A stretch of 64,000 nucleotides of DNA from Rutstroemia sp. NJR-2017a BVV2 (Eukaryota; Ascomycota; Leotiomycetes; Helotiales; Rutstroemiaceae), in contig NJPS01000067.1 of assembly GCA_002946415.1 (NCBI GenBank), positions 992,001 to 1,056,000 on the forward strand, written 5' to 3'. Below are positions 47,125-59,888 of this stretch, piece after piece. The notes beneath the pieces were generated by a model. That model was not told the DNA's origin and made no database searches. It was given only the letters and a program-made list of their open reading frames with translations. Each line of letters starts with the position of its first letter. Position 1 is the first letter of the stretch. The position numbers and the translations under genes were made by a program.

Positions 47125-50100
47125 ATGGAAGGCCCCGAACGCGAAATGGCTGCACTCTTCACCCGCCTCAGTGACAGAACTGAGTTTCCAGATCAGGATA
47201 TTGAGCGCATCAGAAATCTCCTGAAGAAGATGAACAAGAACCATTGGAGCGCTCGGCCGAGGACTTATGCCGTTCTGCGATTGTTGGGCCAGGAAATGAA
47301 GCTGATGGACAAGTTTGTTGAAGAGGATCTCCTTGATATTGGGCTTCCCTACAACAACCTCACCCTACCATTGTTTGTTAAAGGCCCAACTCTTAGGCGT
47401 AACTTTTTGAAAAAACAACCCGTTGTCTTTACCGATGCAGCGAGGATGGAACAGGGTTTACATTCTCATTTACGTAAGAATAAGTTTTGCGGGATGGTGA
47501 CTTTCTCTGATACTGATTTAATAGCCAACGATGCAGATATACACTTCGTAGTCGTCAACGACTTGGGAAGAGGGGGTTTCGGAAAGGTCGAAGAAGTTAC
47601 AAGCAACCTTTCCTACAACACCTATGCTGTTGGTACGCTCCCCATTCTTTCAAAAGGTTGCTAACTCTGTTTCAGCGCAAAACTATCTTACGATTGAAGA
47701 AATTTGGTGGGTGTACCAGTGATGAAGTTTCTTTCCGAAACGAATTTCAGAACCTGAGGAGGTTATCCCACCACCACCTTGTGAAGTATATTGGGTATTT
47801 CTCACTTTACGTGCTAAATGGATTTTATTCTAATATTTTCCTTAGTTCATATACAGATCCAAGATATTTTGGAATCCTTCTAGTACCGGTCGCAGAGTGC
47901 GACTTAAAAGAGTATCTGGAGAAGCCTACTCTCACTAAGAACGAGCTTCGATCTATACGTAAATTCTTCGGATGTATAACATCCGCTGTGGGATACCTCC
48001 ATGACAAGTCTTGCCGCCATAAGGATATCAAGCCGGGCAATGTCTTAATCAAAGGAGGTACTGTCTACATCACCGACTTCGGCCTAGCATACGACTTCAC
48101 GGACAAATCGGTAAGTACAACGCGAGGCGTCATGGGAGACAGGAGTATGAATTACGTGGCACCTGAGGTTGTCGCCGAGAGGCCTCGTGGAACGGCTTCA
48201 GACATGTGGTCTCTGGGTTGCATATTTTTGGACATGATAGTATGCCTCTCTTCCTCGACTATGCTGCTTAGGGTCATGACGCGCACGCTGACCAGTCCTC
48301 TCAGACCGTTTTGAAAGGAAAAACAATCGATGAAAAGAAGCGATTCTTCGAAAACAATGGGACCAAAGATCAGAATCCCAGACAGAATAACGAAGCCTAC
48401 GAGTCGTGGATGGCTACGCTCGAGTCCCGACATGACCATTTTCCGTGGCTATGGACTAAAGAGGTGCTCCTTGAGGACCCCGAGGACCGTCTGACCGCTC
48501 TCGACCTACTTCGTAAGATTCAACGCTGTACTGATCCGGAAGACGGGTACATCTACTATTGCGATGTTTGTGACGAGAGCATGGAAGAACCATTACAGAT
48601 ACCCGACCTAGCAACCTTGAATTTCAAAGGCGTTGCAGAACGAGGTAGGGCTAGCCAGACCATATCTCTAAACGTAACGGCAAATTCTAATCAAATCTAC
48701 AGATCCAGACAATATCCATACTGACAATATCAGTATAGTAGATATCCGCAACGGACTACGACAAGCTGTCATCAGAGAGGATCCGTCCGATACCAGAACG
48801 TGGCTGAAGAGATGGGACTCATGGGAGACTTTGGGCCCAAAAGAAGATTGTCAAACTTCACTGGGATCACACACCAATGCCCTCCACATCACTGCACGTC
48901 TAGGAAATGTCGACATTTCTCAAGATCTGCTGAGATATGGATTTGATGTGAACGCAGTAGCAATGGGTTTAATGCCCTTGCATGAAGCTGCAATGCATGG
49001 CAAGGAAGCAGTCATGCGCCTTCTAGTCGATCAAGGCGCGGAAATAAATTCGCGTGATGAGCCGAGAGGGGCCACAGCTTTGCACTTCGCAGCTCTGTAC
49101 GGCTTTCGGTCCGCAGCAAAATTTCTACTCGAGAATGGCGCCAACGTGAACGCACTCAATAAGGCAGAAGCTACACCTCTACATGTGGCTGTAGTTTCAT
49201 CGAACGAGGAGGTAGTTGCTTTACTCCTTGCCCAGCCTGATATCACTGCGTCTCCATATGATGTCAGAGGGCAAACCCCCCTACATTTTGCTGCTCTTCG
49301 AGGAAACGAAAGAATTGTAAGCATGCTATTAAAGCATGGGGTTGACATAGATATCCAGGATTCTGTTTCTGGAAGTACAGCTCTTTATTATGCGGCACAG
49401 ATTGGCAAGAATGATGTTGTTAAGTTGCTCGTTCAAAATGATGCGCAAGTTAACCTCTGCACAACACTCAAAGTTGCACCAATTCATGTAGCCGTATCGT
49501 CACGACATCTGCGCGTGGTACAAGAACTACTGGAAGGGAAAATTGATCCCGACCTAAGGGATCTTCAGGGTAATACTGCGTTACACATCGCAGTTTCTAT
49601 CGGCAACCTTGAGATTGCTTCGACTCTCATAAAGAGAGGATTTGATGTCAATGCTCATGCCGACAATCCCAACAAAACAATACCATTTGGGATCGCGTTT
49701 TTCCGTAGAGACAAACCCATGGCCAAGTTAATTCTCGAAAATAATGCCAATGTCAACATTACTGGAGCCGAAGGGGAAACCGTACTCCACGGTCTAGCCA
49801 ATTTTCCCCAAGGTTTCGATATGCTAGAGCTTTTTCTAGAGTATAATCCTGATATAAACGCTTTGAATCGAAACAAAGTCTCTCCGCTAATGGTAGCTGC
49901 AACCATGGGAAATACCCAAATAGCAGAAAAGTTACTCGAGAAACAAGCCAATGTACAGCTAAAAAACATGAACTACGAGACAGCGTTGCACATGGCAGCC
50001 CAAGGCGGTCACTTGGGTGTGGTGAAAGCGTTGCTCAAGCATGGGGCTATCGTAGATGCACAAGACCAGAAAAAGCACACACCCCTTCACGTTGTTAGTA

Positions 50101-50273
50101 TCACTGGAAACCTCGAAGTCGCCAGGCTGTTGGTCAACGCTGGAGCAAAGATTAAGGCGACAGATGTCGATCAGAAAACGCCACTCTGGTTCGCACAGGA
50201 TAATGGATTCACCAATTTGGTTGAGCTGTTTGAAGCTCACATGAAATCTCCTACTGAAGTACTGCCAAACTGA
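47125..50273 (+). CDS. Protein kinase fused to ~14 ankyrin repeats, 975 aa
   Basis: A cytosolic Ser/Thr kinase with a C-terminal ankyrin solenoid. Five exons: 47125-47628, 47676-47794, 47846-48239, 48305-48644 and 48703-50273; 2928 nt. All kinase essentials are intact: Gly loop GRGGFGKV (148-155), Lys170 in ARKTILR, catalytic HKDIKPGN (266-273), DFG (285-287) and APE (313-315). About 145 residues precede the kinase, partly helical (RIRNLLKKMNKNHW). Ankyrin repeats run from ~508 to ~970, with typical TPLHxAA and LLxxGAxxNAxD patterns; repeats 9 and 10 are the most degenerate. The layout resembles animal RIPK4/ANKK1 by convergence or common design. The start ATG has a good context (AGCCATGG). 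Its divergent neighbour is a dead kinase with a HeLo-type domain, suggesting a sensor/executor pair. Confidence 0.9.
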
Positions 50274-51517
50274 AGTTCGGTGAGTTCTAACCATGATGCG
50301 TCTCTGGCTCCTATATGGACTAATATCTCTTACGACAATGAGAAAGTATCTCTTTGTAGCCAAACACCGCGCGGAAAATTGCGTGTGAGAAATGTAGAGT
50401 GCACTTGTCACTTTCCTTCGGGATTCTATTATTTGCTCTTTTTCACTTAAATTTTGTTCCAGTCTTTTCACTTTGTAACTCGAGCATTCTGATCAGCTGC
50501 ATTTACCTCAATGGCAGTGCCCAAGGGCCAAGGATACAAGATGGCATAGAGAAGCGATGCTTGCAGCTAGTATCTGAGCAGATGAAACATTGGCCTAAAC
50601 GTATACAGAATAAGTACATACAATTGACCACTTCCATGCTGCATCCGTCTAGTTTGAGAGGACCCCTACTTACTTAGTTGCTTAGCTACAAACAAGTCAT
50701 AACACAACCCCAACCCCGCAGCGGTTACCTGTATGTACAAATCACTGACGTGCACGGTTACTTTACTGTGCTCACTCACCCCCTACTTCGATCGAACGAG
50801 TGCAGGAGGAAGATGAAAATCTGGCGCGAATCTCGTTTGCATGCATTGGTCACATTCCTATCGCAAATATTCTCTCATATCACGAACAGCGACAAGACGT
50901 TCATTGGGCAACGAACTTGATTTGGAGTCTTTTAGGGTGTTTGCATTTTGTCTCCTCTCTCCCAGTCTACACTAATTAAGCATGCATGCTTATCTTCCCA
51001 TTCATTTCTTTGTCATCTTAAGTGCTTGGGACTAAATTTGCCCAGTAACTTATCCAATGCTCCTCCTATCTTCACATCCACTACCTGTCCGCCAGAGAGC
51101 ACATCCCATACACAAACAAACAGAATGCCATACACTTACTACAGTACTTTGCCGCACAGGCACAGAGAAGTGCAAAACAAAAGCGGCGAAAAACATCCAG
51201 TCATCCAACCCATCATCTCCGAACGCCACGATTTGTGTATGACCCACTAAACAATCGCCATCATCCCTTCCTTCCTTCCTTGCTTCCTCCAATCCCACCA
51301 TCCAAAACAGACCAAGCATCGCCATGCAATGCCATGCAATGCCATGCAAGCAAAAACAAAGGAAAAGTGTAAAAAGAACGTTTCCAGCACTATGCAAAAC
51401 CAGCATCTCAAATCAAATCCCAAATCCAGCACTTGATGGATGGATAGCCCTCTCTTCATTTCCCTACCGCCTATCGCTCAATCCCAATCCCAATTGCAGT
51501 ACCAGAAACACATATGC
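50274..51517. other. Convergent intergenic region with a 10-bp repeat
   Basis: 1.2 kb between the 3' ends of the kinase-ankyrin and NIMA genes. It contains three perfect copies of GCCATGCAAT-type sequence (51321-51350) and A/C-rich DNA; no gene supported. Confidence 0.6.
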
Positions 51518-53819
51518 TTATCTCGATCTCCCCGCCACCCCCCTTGACGTCCTAATCAAAAACGGACTCGGCATCTCATCCTTCTCCGGATCCCAAACCG
51601 TCGGTTCCATATCCCCAATACTACCACCACTTCCCCTCAACCTCGCAGTAGCACCCTCTCCTCTCTCCTTCTCCACCATCCTCACCCCAAAAGATTTTCC
51701 TTTCCCAGTTGGACTCATCATATCCATTGGTCTTCCCCCCGCACGAGCTTGTTGCAACTCGACTAATGTCCGCCCCATCACTGCACCGGTCTTCATATTA
51801 TTTTTCATAGCCTGTTTGCTCAGATCTGCGTCCATGCCTGCGTTTTTCTTGGTCAGACTTGGTTTGCGTGTTGGGCTGCCGGCCAGGTCTGAAAGGTTTG
51901 TTGCACTTGGGATTTTGGACAATCGCTTGCTGACGGGGCTGGATGCTTCCTTCTTGCTGACCAATCCGCCTTGTGATCGTAATTCAGCACTTAGATTCCT
52001 CGCGCTGGACTGAGTGTTGAGCTTTTGTAAGGGTGCTGTTCGCTGCGAGATCAGCTGTGGTCTTCCTGCGGCTTTGTTGAATGGGTTGGCCTTTGATTTT
52101 GGGCGCGTAGGTGAAGGAACGGGAATTTCGTCTTCGTCGTCGGAATCCAGGTTGAGGAGCATGGGCTGTAGGCGATGTTCAGCGTTTATGTTCGCTTGTG
52201 CGAAGATGTTGCGTCCAGATGAAGGGGCTTTAGTGCCATTGTTGCGACGTGGCGAGAGTGATAACGAGGCAATGCAGATTGGTGAGGGGTCAGCCATCTC
52301 GATATCCATGGGAGTTCCAGCAAACATTGTTTGTGCTCGGGAAAATGGTGTACGCGTAGATTTCTTCAGGATCTTGCTAGGTTCGGGTGACATTGAATGA
52401 TCCGTTAGATCTGTAGTTGTTGAGTAGTCATCACCGGTGCTGCCAACTGATGATGCAGGGTCGAGGTATTCCCGTGAATTATAAAGGTCGCGGGCAGTGC
52501 TATCACCTTCTGAAATAGATGTGTTGGCACTATTGGAAGACTTTTGTAATTCTTCCTCTACGCGGAGCCGCACTTCTTCATCGAACTGATTTCTCAAATT
52601 TTCCACTTCGACCTGGACCAACCGATTGATCTCTAGTTGAGCCTTTACCTCCCATTCTCTTCGTAACGAGGAGTCGATTTCTGCTCTCATCGCAGCGCGT
52701 TCAGCCTCGAGCTTTGCGGTTCGTTCTTCGATTTCTTTGATTTGTTGTTTTGCTGCCTCTTCCTTCGTCCTTAACAACCTTCCTAGCTCAACAACTTCCT
52801 TTTCCTTTCTCATCAATTTCACAACAGGAAGATTCAGCAATGTGACTGTGTCAACTCGTCGATCCGGGTTAACTTTTAGACAATCCTTGATAACTGATTG
52901 AAGTTCTGGAGAGTAGATATTTGGTATCGGCGCGACTTTTCCTTCCTTGATCTTTTGCACAAGTTGGAAATGCGACTTCGCATTGAAAGGTACCTCTCGC
53001 GTGCAAAGTTCATACATGATACAGCCTAACGACCAAATGTCGGATTTCAATGTGTATCGCTCTGCGGCGCAAATCTCCGGGGACATGTAGAAGGGTGTTC
53101 CCACATATGTTGAAGCGAAATCATGCGATTGCATCAATTTCGAGAGACCAAAGTCGCCGAGTTTGACCGAGTTGCCTTCTCCAAGGAAGACTGACATTGT
53201 TAGCGCCGCAAAATATATACAACTGGACAACTTACTGTTCTCGGGTTTCAGGTCTCTATGTAAGATCATGACACCACCTGCTGGCTTCTGAGGCTTGGCA
53301 ATATTCCCCAAGCCCATAACATTACTTCCAACTTCAGGAGGGTCAACGCCATAGTGACATCTATATAGCGCGGTAACCAACTGCGCAAAGATACTCCAAA
53401 CGAATCCTTCTTCGGCATATTTATTCTTCGCCTGTAGATCTTTGATAATCTTTCCAAGATCCCCATTTCCACAATATTCCATGTACAAATGAAGATCTTG
53501 ACTCGTTCGTAGGTGCTCTCGGTGATAGTATCCAACGATATTGGGGTGCTTTAGTGAAGAAAGGATAGCGAATTCGGCTTGCAACTGTTCCCTTTCCTTT
53601 TGTGACATTCGCATGTAATTAATTTCCTTTCGACAGAGTATTTCGCCATTGTCCTTTCTTCGCACTTTCCGAATGATACCAAAAGAGCCATGTCCTATAT
53701 GGAGCGGGTGAAACTTGTCAGCTCTTGTCTCACGAACAAGATACAACAGTGGTGATGAAGGGTAACGATGATGACATACCTATCTTCTCCAAAACTTCAT
53801 ACTTGCTTTCTTCAGACAT
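51518..53819 (-). CDS. nimA: NIMA-type mitotic Ser/Thr kinase, 723 aa
   Basis: A cell-cycle kinase that promotes mitotic entry and spindle pole and nuclear envelope events. Exons 53819-53780, 53694-53236 and 53190-51518. The N-terminus MSEESKYEVLEKIGHGSFG is typical. Lys36 is in LCRKEI, the catalytic loop is HRDLKPEN (159-166), DFG is 179-181, the activation loop is FASTYVGTPFYMSPE, and the usual NIMA insert before the catalytic loop (VDPPEVGSNVMGLGN region) is present. A coiled coil at ~315-405 follows the kinase, as in the family. The C-terminal 300 residues are Ser/Pro/Lys-rich with many S/T-P sites and PEST-like stretches, fitting regulated destruction. Length is close to A. nidulans NIMA (about 700 aa). 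Divergent from the ankyrin-BTB gene. Confidence 0.95.
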
Positions 53820-54265
53820 GTTGTAGAAAATGGAATATCCAGAAGCAGGGTATTCTTTTTATTTATTTAACAAAAGAGAAAAACAATTGCCATTAGTATT
53901 CCTGTTGGTTAGTTTGCTGTTGCGTTTGTCGAATTGTCGAATTGTCGAATGTCGGTCGTGAAATGTTCGTTCGCGAATTGGTCGCCAAAAGTAAATAATC
54001 GAGAATCTTTGGTTGCCGTTAGCAACGGCCCGTCACCAACCGCATGGTGGAGGCTAGACTTCATTTGGAAGATACTGCGGGTGATTAATCGGGCGGTAAG
54101 AAATTAAATCCGAGAATCTTATCGATAAGGCCGTTGCTCTTCAATGATGTTGCCACAATGAGGTCCTCAACTTTTTGTTTTCTCCATTCCTATTGCGTAC
54201 ATTGTTAACTTTTGCTCCCGTCCTGTATAACATACCTATTCCCATCCTATCTGTTTCTTCGCATA
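53820..54265. promoter_or_regulatory. Shared divergent promoter region, nimA / ankyrin-BTB gene
   Basis: 446 bp between opposite start codons. Contains a short direct repeat of GAATTGTC(GAATTGTC) around 53931-53950. Both promoters must lie here; no TATA box stands out. Confidence 0.45.
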
Positions 54266-56257
54266 ATGGTAATTCGAAAAGATGAGCTCGAGCGCCAGCT
54301 TAAAGACGAGCATGAGCTGATTCAAGGTGGAGTCCTGCGGGATGAAAGTCCCCTCGATGATAGTCCAGAGTTCCAAAAACTTTGCACAGCTGCGCGACTG
54401 GGAGATCTAAAAGGTTGTCAAGAAGCCATTACCTCAGGTGCCAATATCAATGCTAGAGACAAGTTCGATTACACTCCTTTAATTCTGGTAAGTTCTAGAG
54501 TATGCTGTTAACCCCGCCTGCTAATGTCAACAAGGCAAGTCTCTGTGGACATTACCAAGTTGTCGAACTGCTCCTCGAATCTGGGGCTCTCTGCGAGCGA
54601 GACACTTTCCAAGGAGAGAGATGTTTATACAATGCCCTTAACAACCAAATCCGAAATCTACTACTACGATATGATTACTCTAAATCTACCGATCCTCTGC
54701 AACCCTATGCAGCTCACATCACCTCTCTCCTCACTCGACAGACACCGAATACTTCCGATATCACCCTCACTACTGGATCGCGATCATGGAATCTCCACAA
54801 AATGATTCTTTCTGCAAGATCTCCTTATTTCCAGCGAAAGCTTTCTGCTGCGCCGGAGACCACTTTATGGAAATTAGCCAGTTCAATACCCCCAGAAGCT
54901 TTTCAGGTTGCTATACGGTATCTATACCTCGGTGAGGTGCCGTCGGATCTGAATTTAAATCCAAACAGTTCTGTTTCTGAAGAAGAAATCTTGACTGGAA
55001 TTGATAAAGTCAGCAAACAACTGGAGATTGAGTCTTTATGGGATGGGATCCTTGGTGGGGGCGATAGAAGGATAGCTCGACAACGATATCAAGATGAGGT
55101 AGCAAGAGGTAGAGAACAAATCGAGACCTGGTATCGTGGAAATGTTCAAAAGCACAAGTTGCATGTGGATACTAGTAAGGCGAAAGATGTCAAATGGACT
55201 AGAGACAATGGTATATTCGCGGACGTGCTTTTGCAAGCAGACGAGGATGAACCCGAAGAAAGTGCAACACCCGAAGAGCAACCAACGAGAAAGACGGAGG
55301 GGCCTCTGAACGGTATTCCTGTTGGTCCTTCAGCTCAATCGCAACCGTTATCGACCAAGTCATCCCGGAAATCAGTTTTATATCCCTGTCATCGAGCTAT
55401 GCTTCTTCGTTCCGAGTACTTCCAGACCATGTTTAGTTCTTCATTCCAAGAAGCGCAAGATACAGAATACCTAAACATCGTCTACGTTGATTGTTCACCA
55501 GCTGTTTTGGACATCATTCTTGACCATCTTTACGTTGACACGGTTAACATTCCCATCGACTTAGCAATTGACGTCTTACTCGCCGCAGACATGCTTTTCA
55601 TAGAGAGATTGAAAACAAAAGCGGCACAGGTCATAAGTACCATCGGAAATGGTACTGGTAAGCTTGGAGACCGCACACATATGCAAGAGGGTGAAGAAGA
55701 GGCGGAGCTGATTAATCCATACGACGTCATGAGGGCAGGCTGGTTAACGAGAGTACAGAAGTTGGAGGAATTCTGTGCAAGGTATCTAGCATACCGACTA
55801 GAGGATTACATTGACGAGAAGGAGTTTGAGGATTTAATCAACGAGAGTGCAGCAAGGATCGAAAAGAGACAGGAGACGGATACTATTGAATTACTTGACG
55901 AGTACGTATTTTATCTCGCCGTCCTGTCCTGCCGTAAACAATCACTAACATTAACTTAGCATTCGTTACTACCTATCAGATCGTTTCCGTCTCCGTTTCG
56001 AAGATTCAGGTCTTGAGGATATGATGGACGAGACTGCTGCCTTACCTCAAGAAGGTTCTACGGCAGATGTCAACCCTGATGAAGCGATTGATGTTGCACC
56101 CATCAAAGAAGAATTACCTGACCCGACCTTCAACGGGCAAATCAGGACACTAGATGGAGAGATTGTGACTGATGAGTTTGCGGCTGATGCAGTCAACTAC
56201 CAAGTACTGTTGGGGAAACTGGATAAACTCTTGGAGAGATTAAAGCTGGATGCTTAG
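54266..56257 (+). CDS. Ankyrin-repeat protein with two BTB/POZ domains, 628 aa
   Basis: A likely substrate adaptor for a Cul3-type ubiquitin ligase. Exons 54266-54487, 54535-55901 and 55960-56257; 1887 nt. Ankyrin repeats occupy about residues 35-105 (KLCTAARLGDLKGCQEAI, YTPLILASLCGHYQVVELLL). The first BTB follows (SDITLTTGSRSWNLHKMILSA...RSPYFQRKL). After a spacer and an acidic linker comes the second BTB (VLYPCHRAMLLRSEYFQTMF...DVLLAADMLFIERLKTKA). The order ankyrin-BTB-BTB matches ABTB1 and fission yeast Btb3. The exon 2 donor (GACGA|GTACG) and the acceptor TTAG|CATTCG restore DIRYYLSDRFRLRF. The C-terminus is acidic. The start at 54266 is preferred; an in-frame upstream Met at 54212 would add a hydrophobic stretch not expected here. 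Confidence 0.9.
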
Positions 56258-56679
56258 ACTTGGTTAGCACTGAGTGAAAAGAGATATTAGATTTATGAAT
56301 GTACGAGTAACGACTTCGAAGATTGTTATGTACGACTCGTAGAACAAGTATAAATGAAGGCTAAGCCTGCTCTTAGCAAAACTATGCTTTTGTAAATGGA
56401 TAGACATTAGGATTGATTGAAGATGTGTGACTCCGGCTGATGAATTGCCGCTGATCCATGATTTTAGGGTCATTGTTTCACAGCTTTTTGGCCACTGGTG
56501 AAATACTATCCATCATCTCATTTGAATTGCTATCGCATCTCGTAACGCCATTCCTGACATCTAATATACAAAGCTCCTACAGAGTTGTTCCTTCCACATC
56601 ACGATCATTATATCATATCGTACATTTCATCCCTTCTCACCATCACTCCCACCAGCCACCACTCCTACCACCCATCCAA

Positions 56680-58174
56680 TCAACCACTCCCACTCAAACA
56701 AGTCGTCTGCTGCGCCGAACAATCGCCCAGATTAAAGCCCTGTGCCGCCCCCCTATTAAAAGCATTTGCACACGCATTAAACTGGATATCACAGCTCCTC
56801 TGCAACGCCGCAGCTTCGTTCACAAATGTATTACCATTGACTTCGAAGGGACGCGACGGATCATTCGATTTGGTTATGGGCAGCGCGGGGAGGCCGCCTA
56901 GGGCGCCGGACGATGTTGCAGGTGAGGAAGCTGCGGGCGCGGCACTGCTGGCTTTGGCTGCAGATGAGGAAGATACGGATGCAGCGCTGCTGGATTTGAC
57001 TGCGGCTGTGGAGACGGTGGCGGATGCGCTGCTAGTGGTGGCAGAACTGCTCTTGGAGTTGGCTCCGGCTCCGCCTTTTCCGGTCGCTTGGGCTGCGGCG
57101 GTCGTGGCTACGGAGCTGCTGGAGGATTTGGATCCGGCTTTTCCGGATGCTTGTGCTCCATTGTTGCCGGATTTTGAGGCACTGGTGGCACTGGCAACTG
57201 CGCTTGATGCGGGGTTGGTGTTGTCAGGGCCGGCTGCGACGGCGCTGGCTGCTAGATCAGCTGCTGCTTGTCCTTTCGAACCTGCATCTGTTAGCATAAA
57301 TCTTGGATGCTTTAGAAAGAAGGCTCTTACCATTGTTAGATGCATCGTTTGCTGTAGTTCCGGAACCGATAACGGTGAATTTCGTACAATCATCAGCCGT
57401 TCCTCGCTGCGCCACTGGCATAATAGCGGGTTGATGATTGGACGCGGACGCCATGGTGCACACACGGTAGTTACCAGCAGGTAAACCACCAGTGACAGTA
57501 GCACTGAGTAGCCCTTGACCATTTCCAGCATCGTTGATACCCTTGAAGAAAGCGAATTGAGTGGGATCCAAAGCCGTGGTAGGGTTGAGACTTTTACCCA
57601 TGTCTTGGACTGTGACATGAGTATGTCCAACAACAACTCCACCCTGAAGTGCTTGTGGTGCGGCAAAGTAGGTTGAGTCTGCATTGGTGAATGATCCCGC
57701 GACGATGTTGGACATCTGAACGGTGATGTTGAAGGTTGTATCGGATTGAATCGTCGCACTACCGGCGAGAGGGAAGGTGATGATAGAGGACATCATCTTA
57801 TCTTTGGCGGGTAGCTGTCCCATAGCTAGGTTGTATGTTAGTGCTGATCAGATAATGGCTGAAATACACTTACGGATTCCATTGCACGAGCCAGTGGTAA
57901 TCTGCAAACCGTTGGTCAAAGTTTGTCCTGCGCAAAAGTTCATGAAGTTGTTTTGCGAGGTGGCTGAAGCAGCTTGGAACTTTTCACTTCCAATTTCAGA
58001 CAGTCCATCGCTGAAGGAGCCGCTCGCGATGGCATTTGCATTCAGAGTGAGGGATGAATCAGAGTTGCTAGTGGCGGTAGCACGTTCGTGAAGCTCGATG
58101 TGTCTTCGGATATTGGCAGCATCCGCAATGCCTGCTGAGGCAAGGAGGGTAAGGGTGAGAGATTTAGACAACAT
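56680..58174 (-). CDS. Secreted Ser/Ala-rich (mucin-like) surface protein, 467 aa
   Basis: Exons 58174-57874, 57825-57331 and 57287-56680; 1404 nt. The N-terminus MLSKSLTLTLLASAGIADAA is a clear signal peptide. Residues ~80-255 form a conserved globular part (CAGQTLTNGLQITTGSCNG; GGVVGHTHVTVQD-like block VVVGHTHVTVQDMG; YRVCTMASASNHQPAIMPV) that I recognise as a widespread fungal secreted family, often mislabelled as ribosomal protein S17; its function is unknown. Residues ~275-400 are a Ser/Ala/Thr/Gly-rich low-complexity region suited to O-glycosylation. The end carries four Cys in a short conserved motif (CDIQFNACANAF...CSAQQTTC). There is no obvious GPI hydrophobic tail. A cell-wall or extracellular-matrix role is likely. 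Confidence 0.82.
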
Positions 58175-59888
58175 TTTGTAAGTTTGGAATTGTATAAAGT
58201 TATAAGTTTGTAAATAAGGGTATAAATAATATTGTAAAGCCGACGCAGTCGTATGTGGGTATATTGAAGAGAATGAATAGTGCTATCAAAGCTGGAAAGA
58301 ATGAAATAGGACGAAAAGAATGAATGCGCGACGAAAAGAATGTACGTTCAACAGTATCGATTGAACACCGATGAGAGAAAAGAGGATATACTCAAGTGGA
58401 TATGCATCTATATATGTTTTTTCTTCCTCGTATCACGATGTCTGTGCCGGGAATTGACAATGGACAGTAGGGAGGCTGAGTTCAAACTTTGCATATGCGA
58501 TGATTCCATACCATTACCCCTCCAGTGGTTCGTGTATCAGCCATCACTTGATTCGCCCTTAAGTCTCTGTGGTTCGGAGTTTCCAGGAGATGGAGATGAA
58601 CATGTCGCACGGTTTCGCGCTGGGGTTAGAACAAGCACTGCAGGCCGTCCTACCCGAACTGATGCGCAGCTATGGAAGAAGCGTAAAATTTGCAGTGAGC
58701 TTCGATTTGATCTCTAGGGTTGATGGAATCATGAGAGACAAAGCGTGATGACGAGGAGACATCATCATGGCTTCCTTGGGACGAACTTGCGACTTGATAC
58801 TTGAGTTGTCGCGACTCACCAAGATATGATACAAGAGATTGGCTTCGGTTAGCTGATGGTGTGCCGAAATAGGCTTAACTCGGTAAGCCCCAAACACCTT
58901 GGAGGTAACCCATCGCCATCCCACATGAATTTCTCGCCGAACCAGCGCAGCAAACAGTCGCGCTTTTTTCATTCCTTTCTCATCAAGCAACAACATACGA
59001 GTCCATGAATTAACCAGACGACGTGGTATTCCTGCACTCGATTGTCGCCATCTCCACCAATTAATATACAGCAGTTAAGGTTAATTGATTGTCGAAGCGC
59101 TGAGTGGGGAAACGGCGCGTCTGCGTGCTCCCCCAGACGGGTAAGTCATCCGACAAGGAAATACAAACCAGAGGACAGGGATGCGATCTTATCGTGGGCC
59201 GTGACCCTGCAGAACTCATGTCTCGAATCCTGTGTTGGCGGCAATACGAGACGAGACGACAGCCTTCCACAAAACTCATCCCCTTACCACGACGAGCAAT
59301 CAGATGAAAGGGTGACATCGGATGACAACATCAATAAAGAAACATGGCCGCTCCAGCGACCATTAGCCTGCTTCGCCGAGAGTTACCTCTTCCTCATCTC
59401 CATGTCATCCGTACCTGCATGATCTACATCTAGCATCCCTCAAGAACCATGATGGTCGTCTCATCGTCCTTATCAGCGGATAGTATCCCTGATTGTAAGA
59501 GCTGGGTTGAGGAGCTATCGTCCAAACTAACGTCAAACATCGCAGATGCCCCGTTATCCCGTTGGTTGTCTCCTTCATCATTTCAAATTCAGCTACCTGC
59601 CAAGGCTTGGAGGCTGTGAAAATTGCCGCATAGTTGTGGGCATGTATCAAAATATACCACAGCAAACAGTTTCCTTCTCAGTCTCGAGAACATTACATAA
59701 AATGTCTCTTCCCTACAAACTCGATGGTCTGTATTTGTTTTTCTCGTGATTAGGTTTCTTTGTTCACGGTGTCCACTTGATCATTTTCTCCCTACGACTG
59801 GATCGTCACTCTTTTAGTATCATTCTTTACCAGATTCTTTCATTGTACAAAACTGTTTCAAATAATTAACAACTAAACAACGAACATA
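58175..59888. other. Intergenic region, 1.7 kb
   Basis: Divergent space between the two secreted-protein genes. No supported gene. AT-rich near 58180-58420, mixed elsewhere. Confidence 0.5.
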
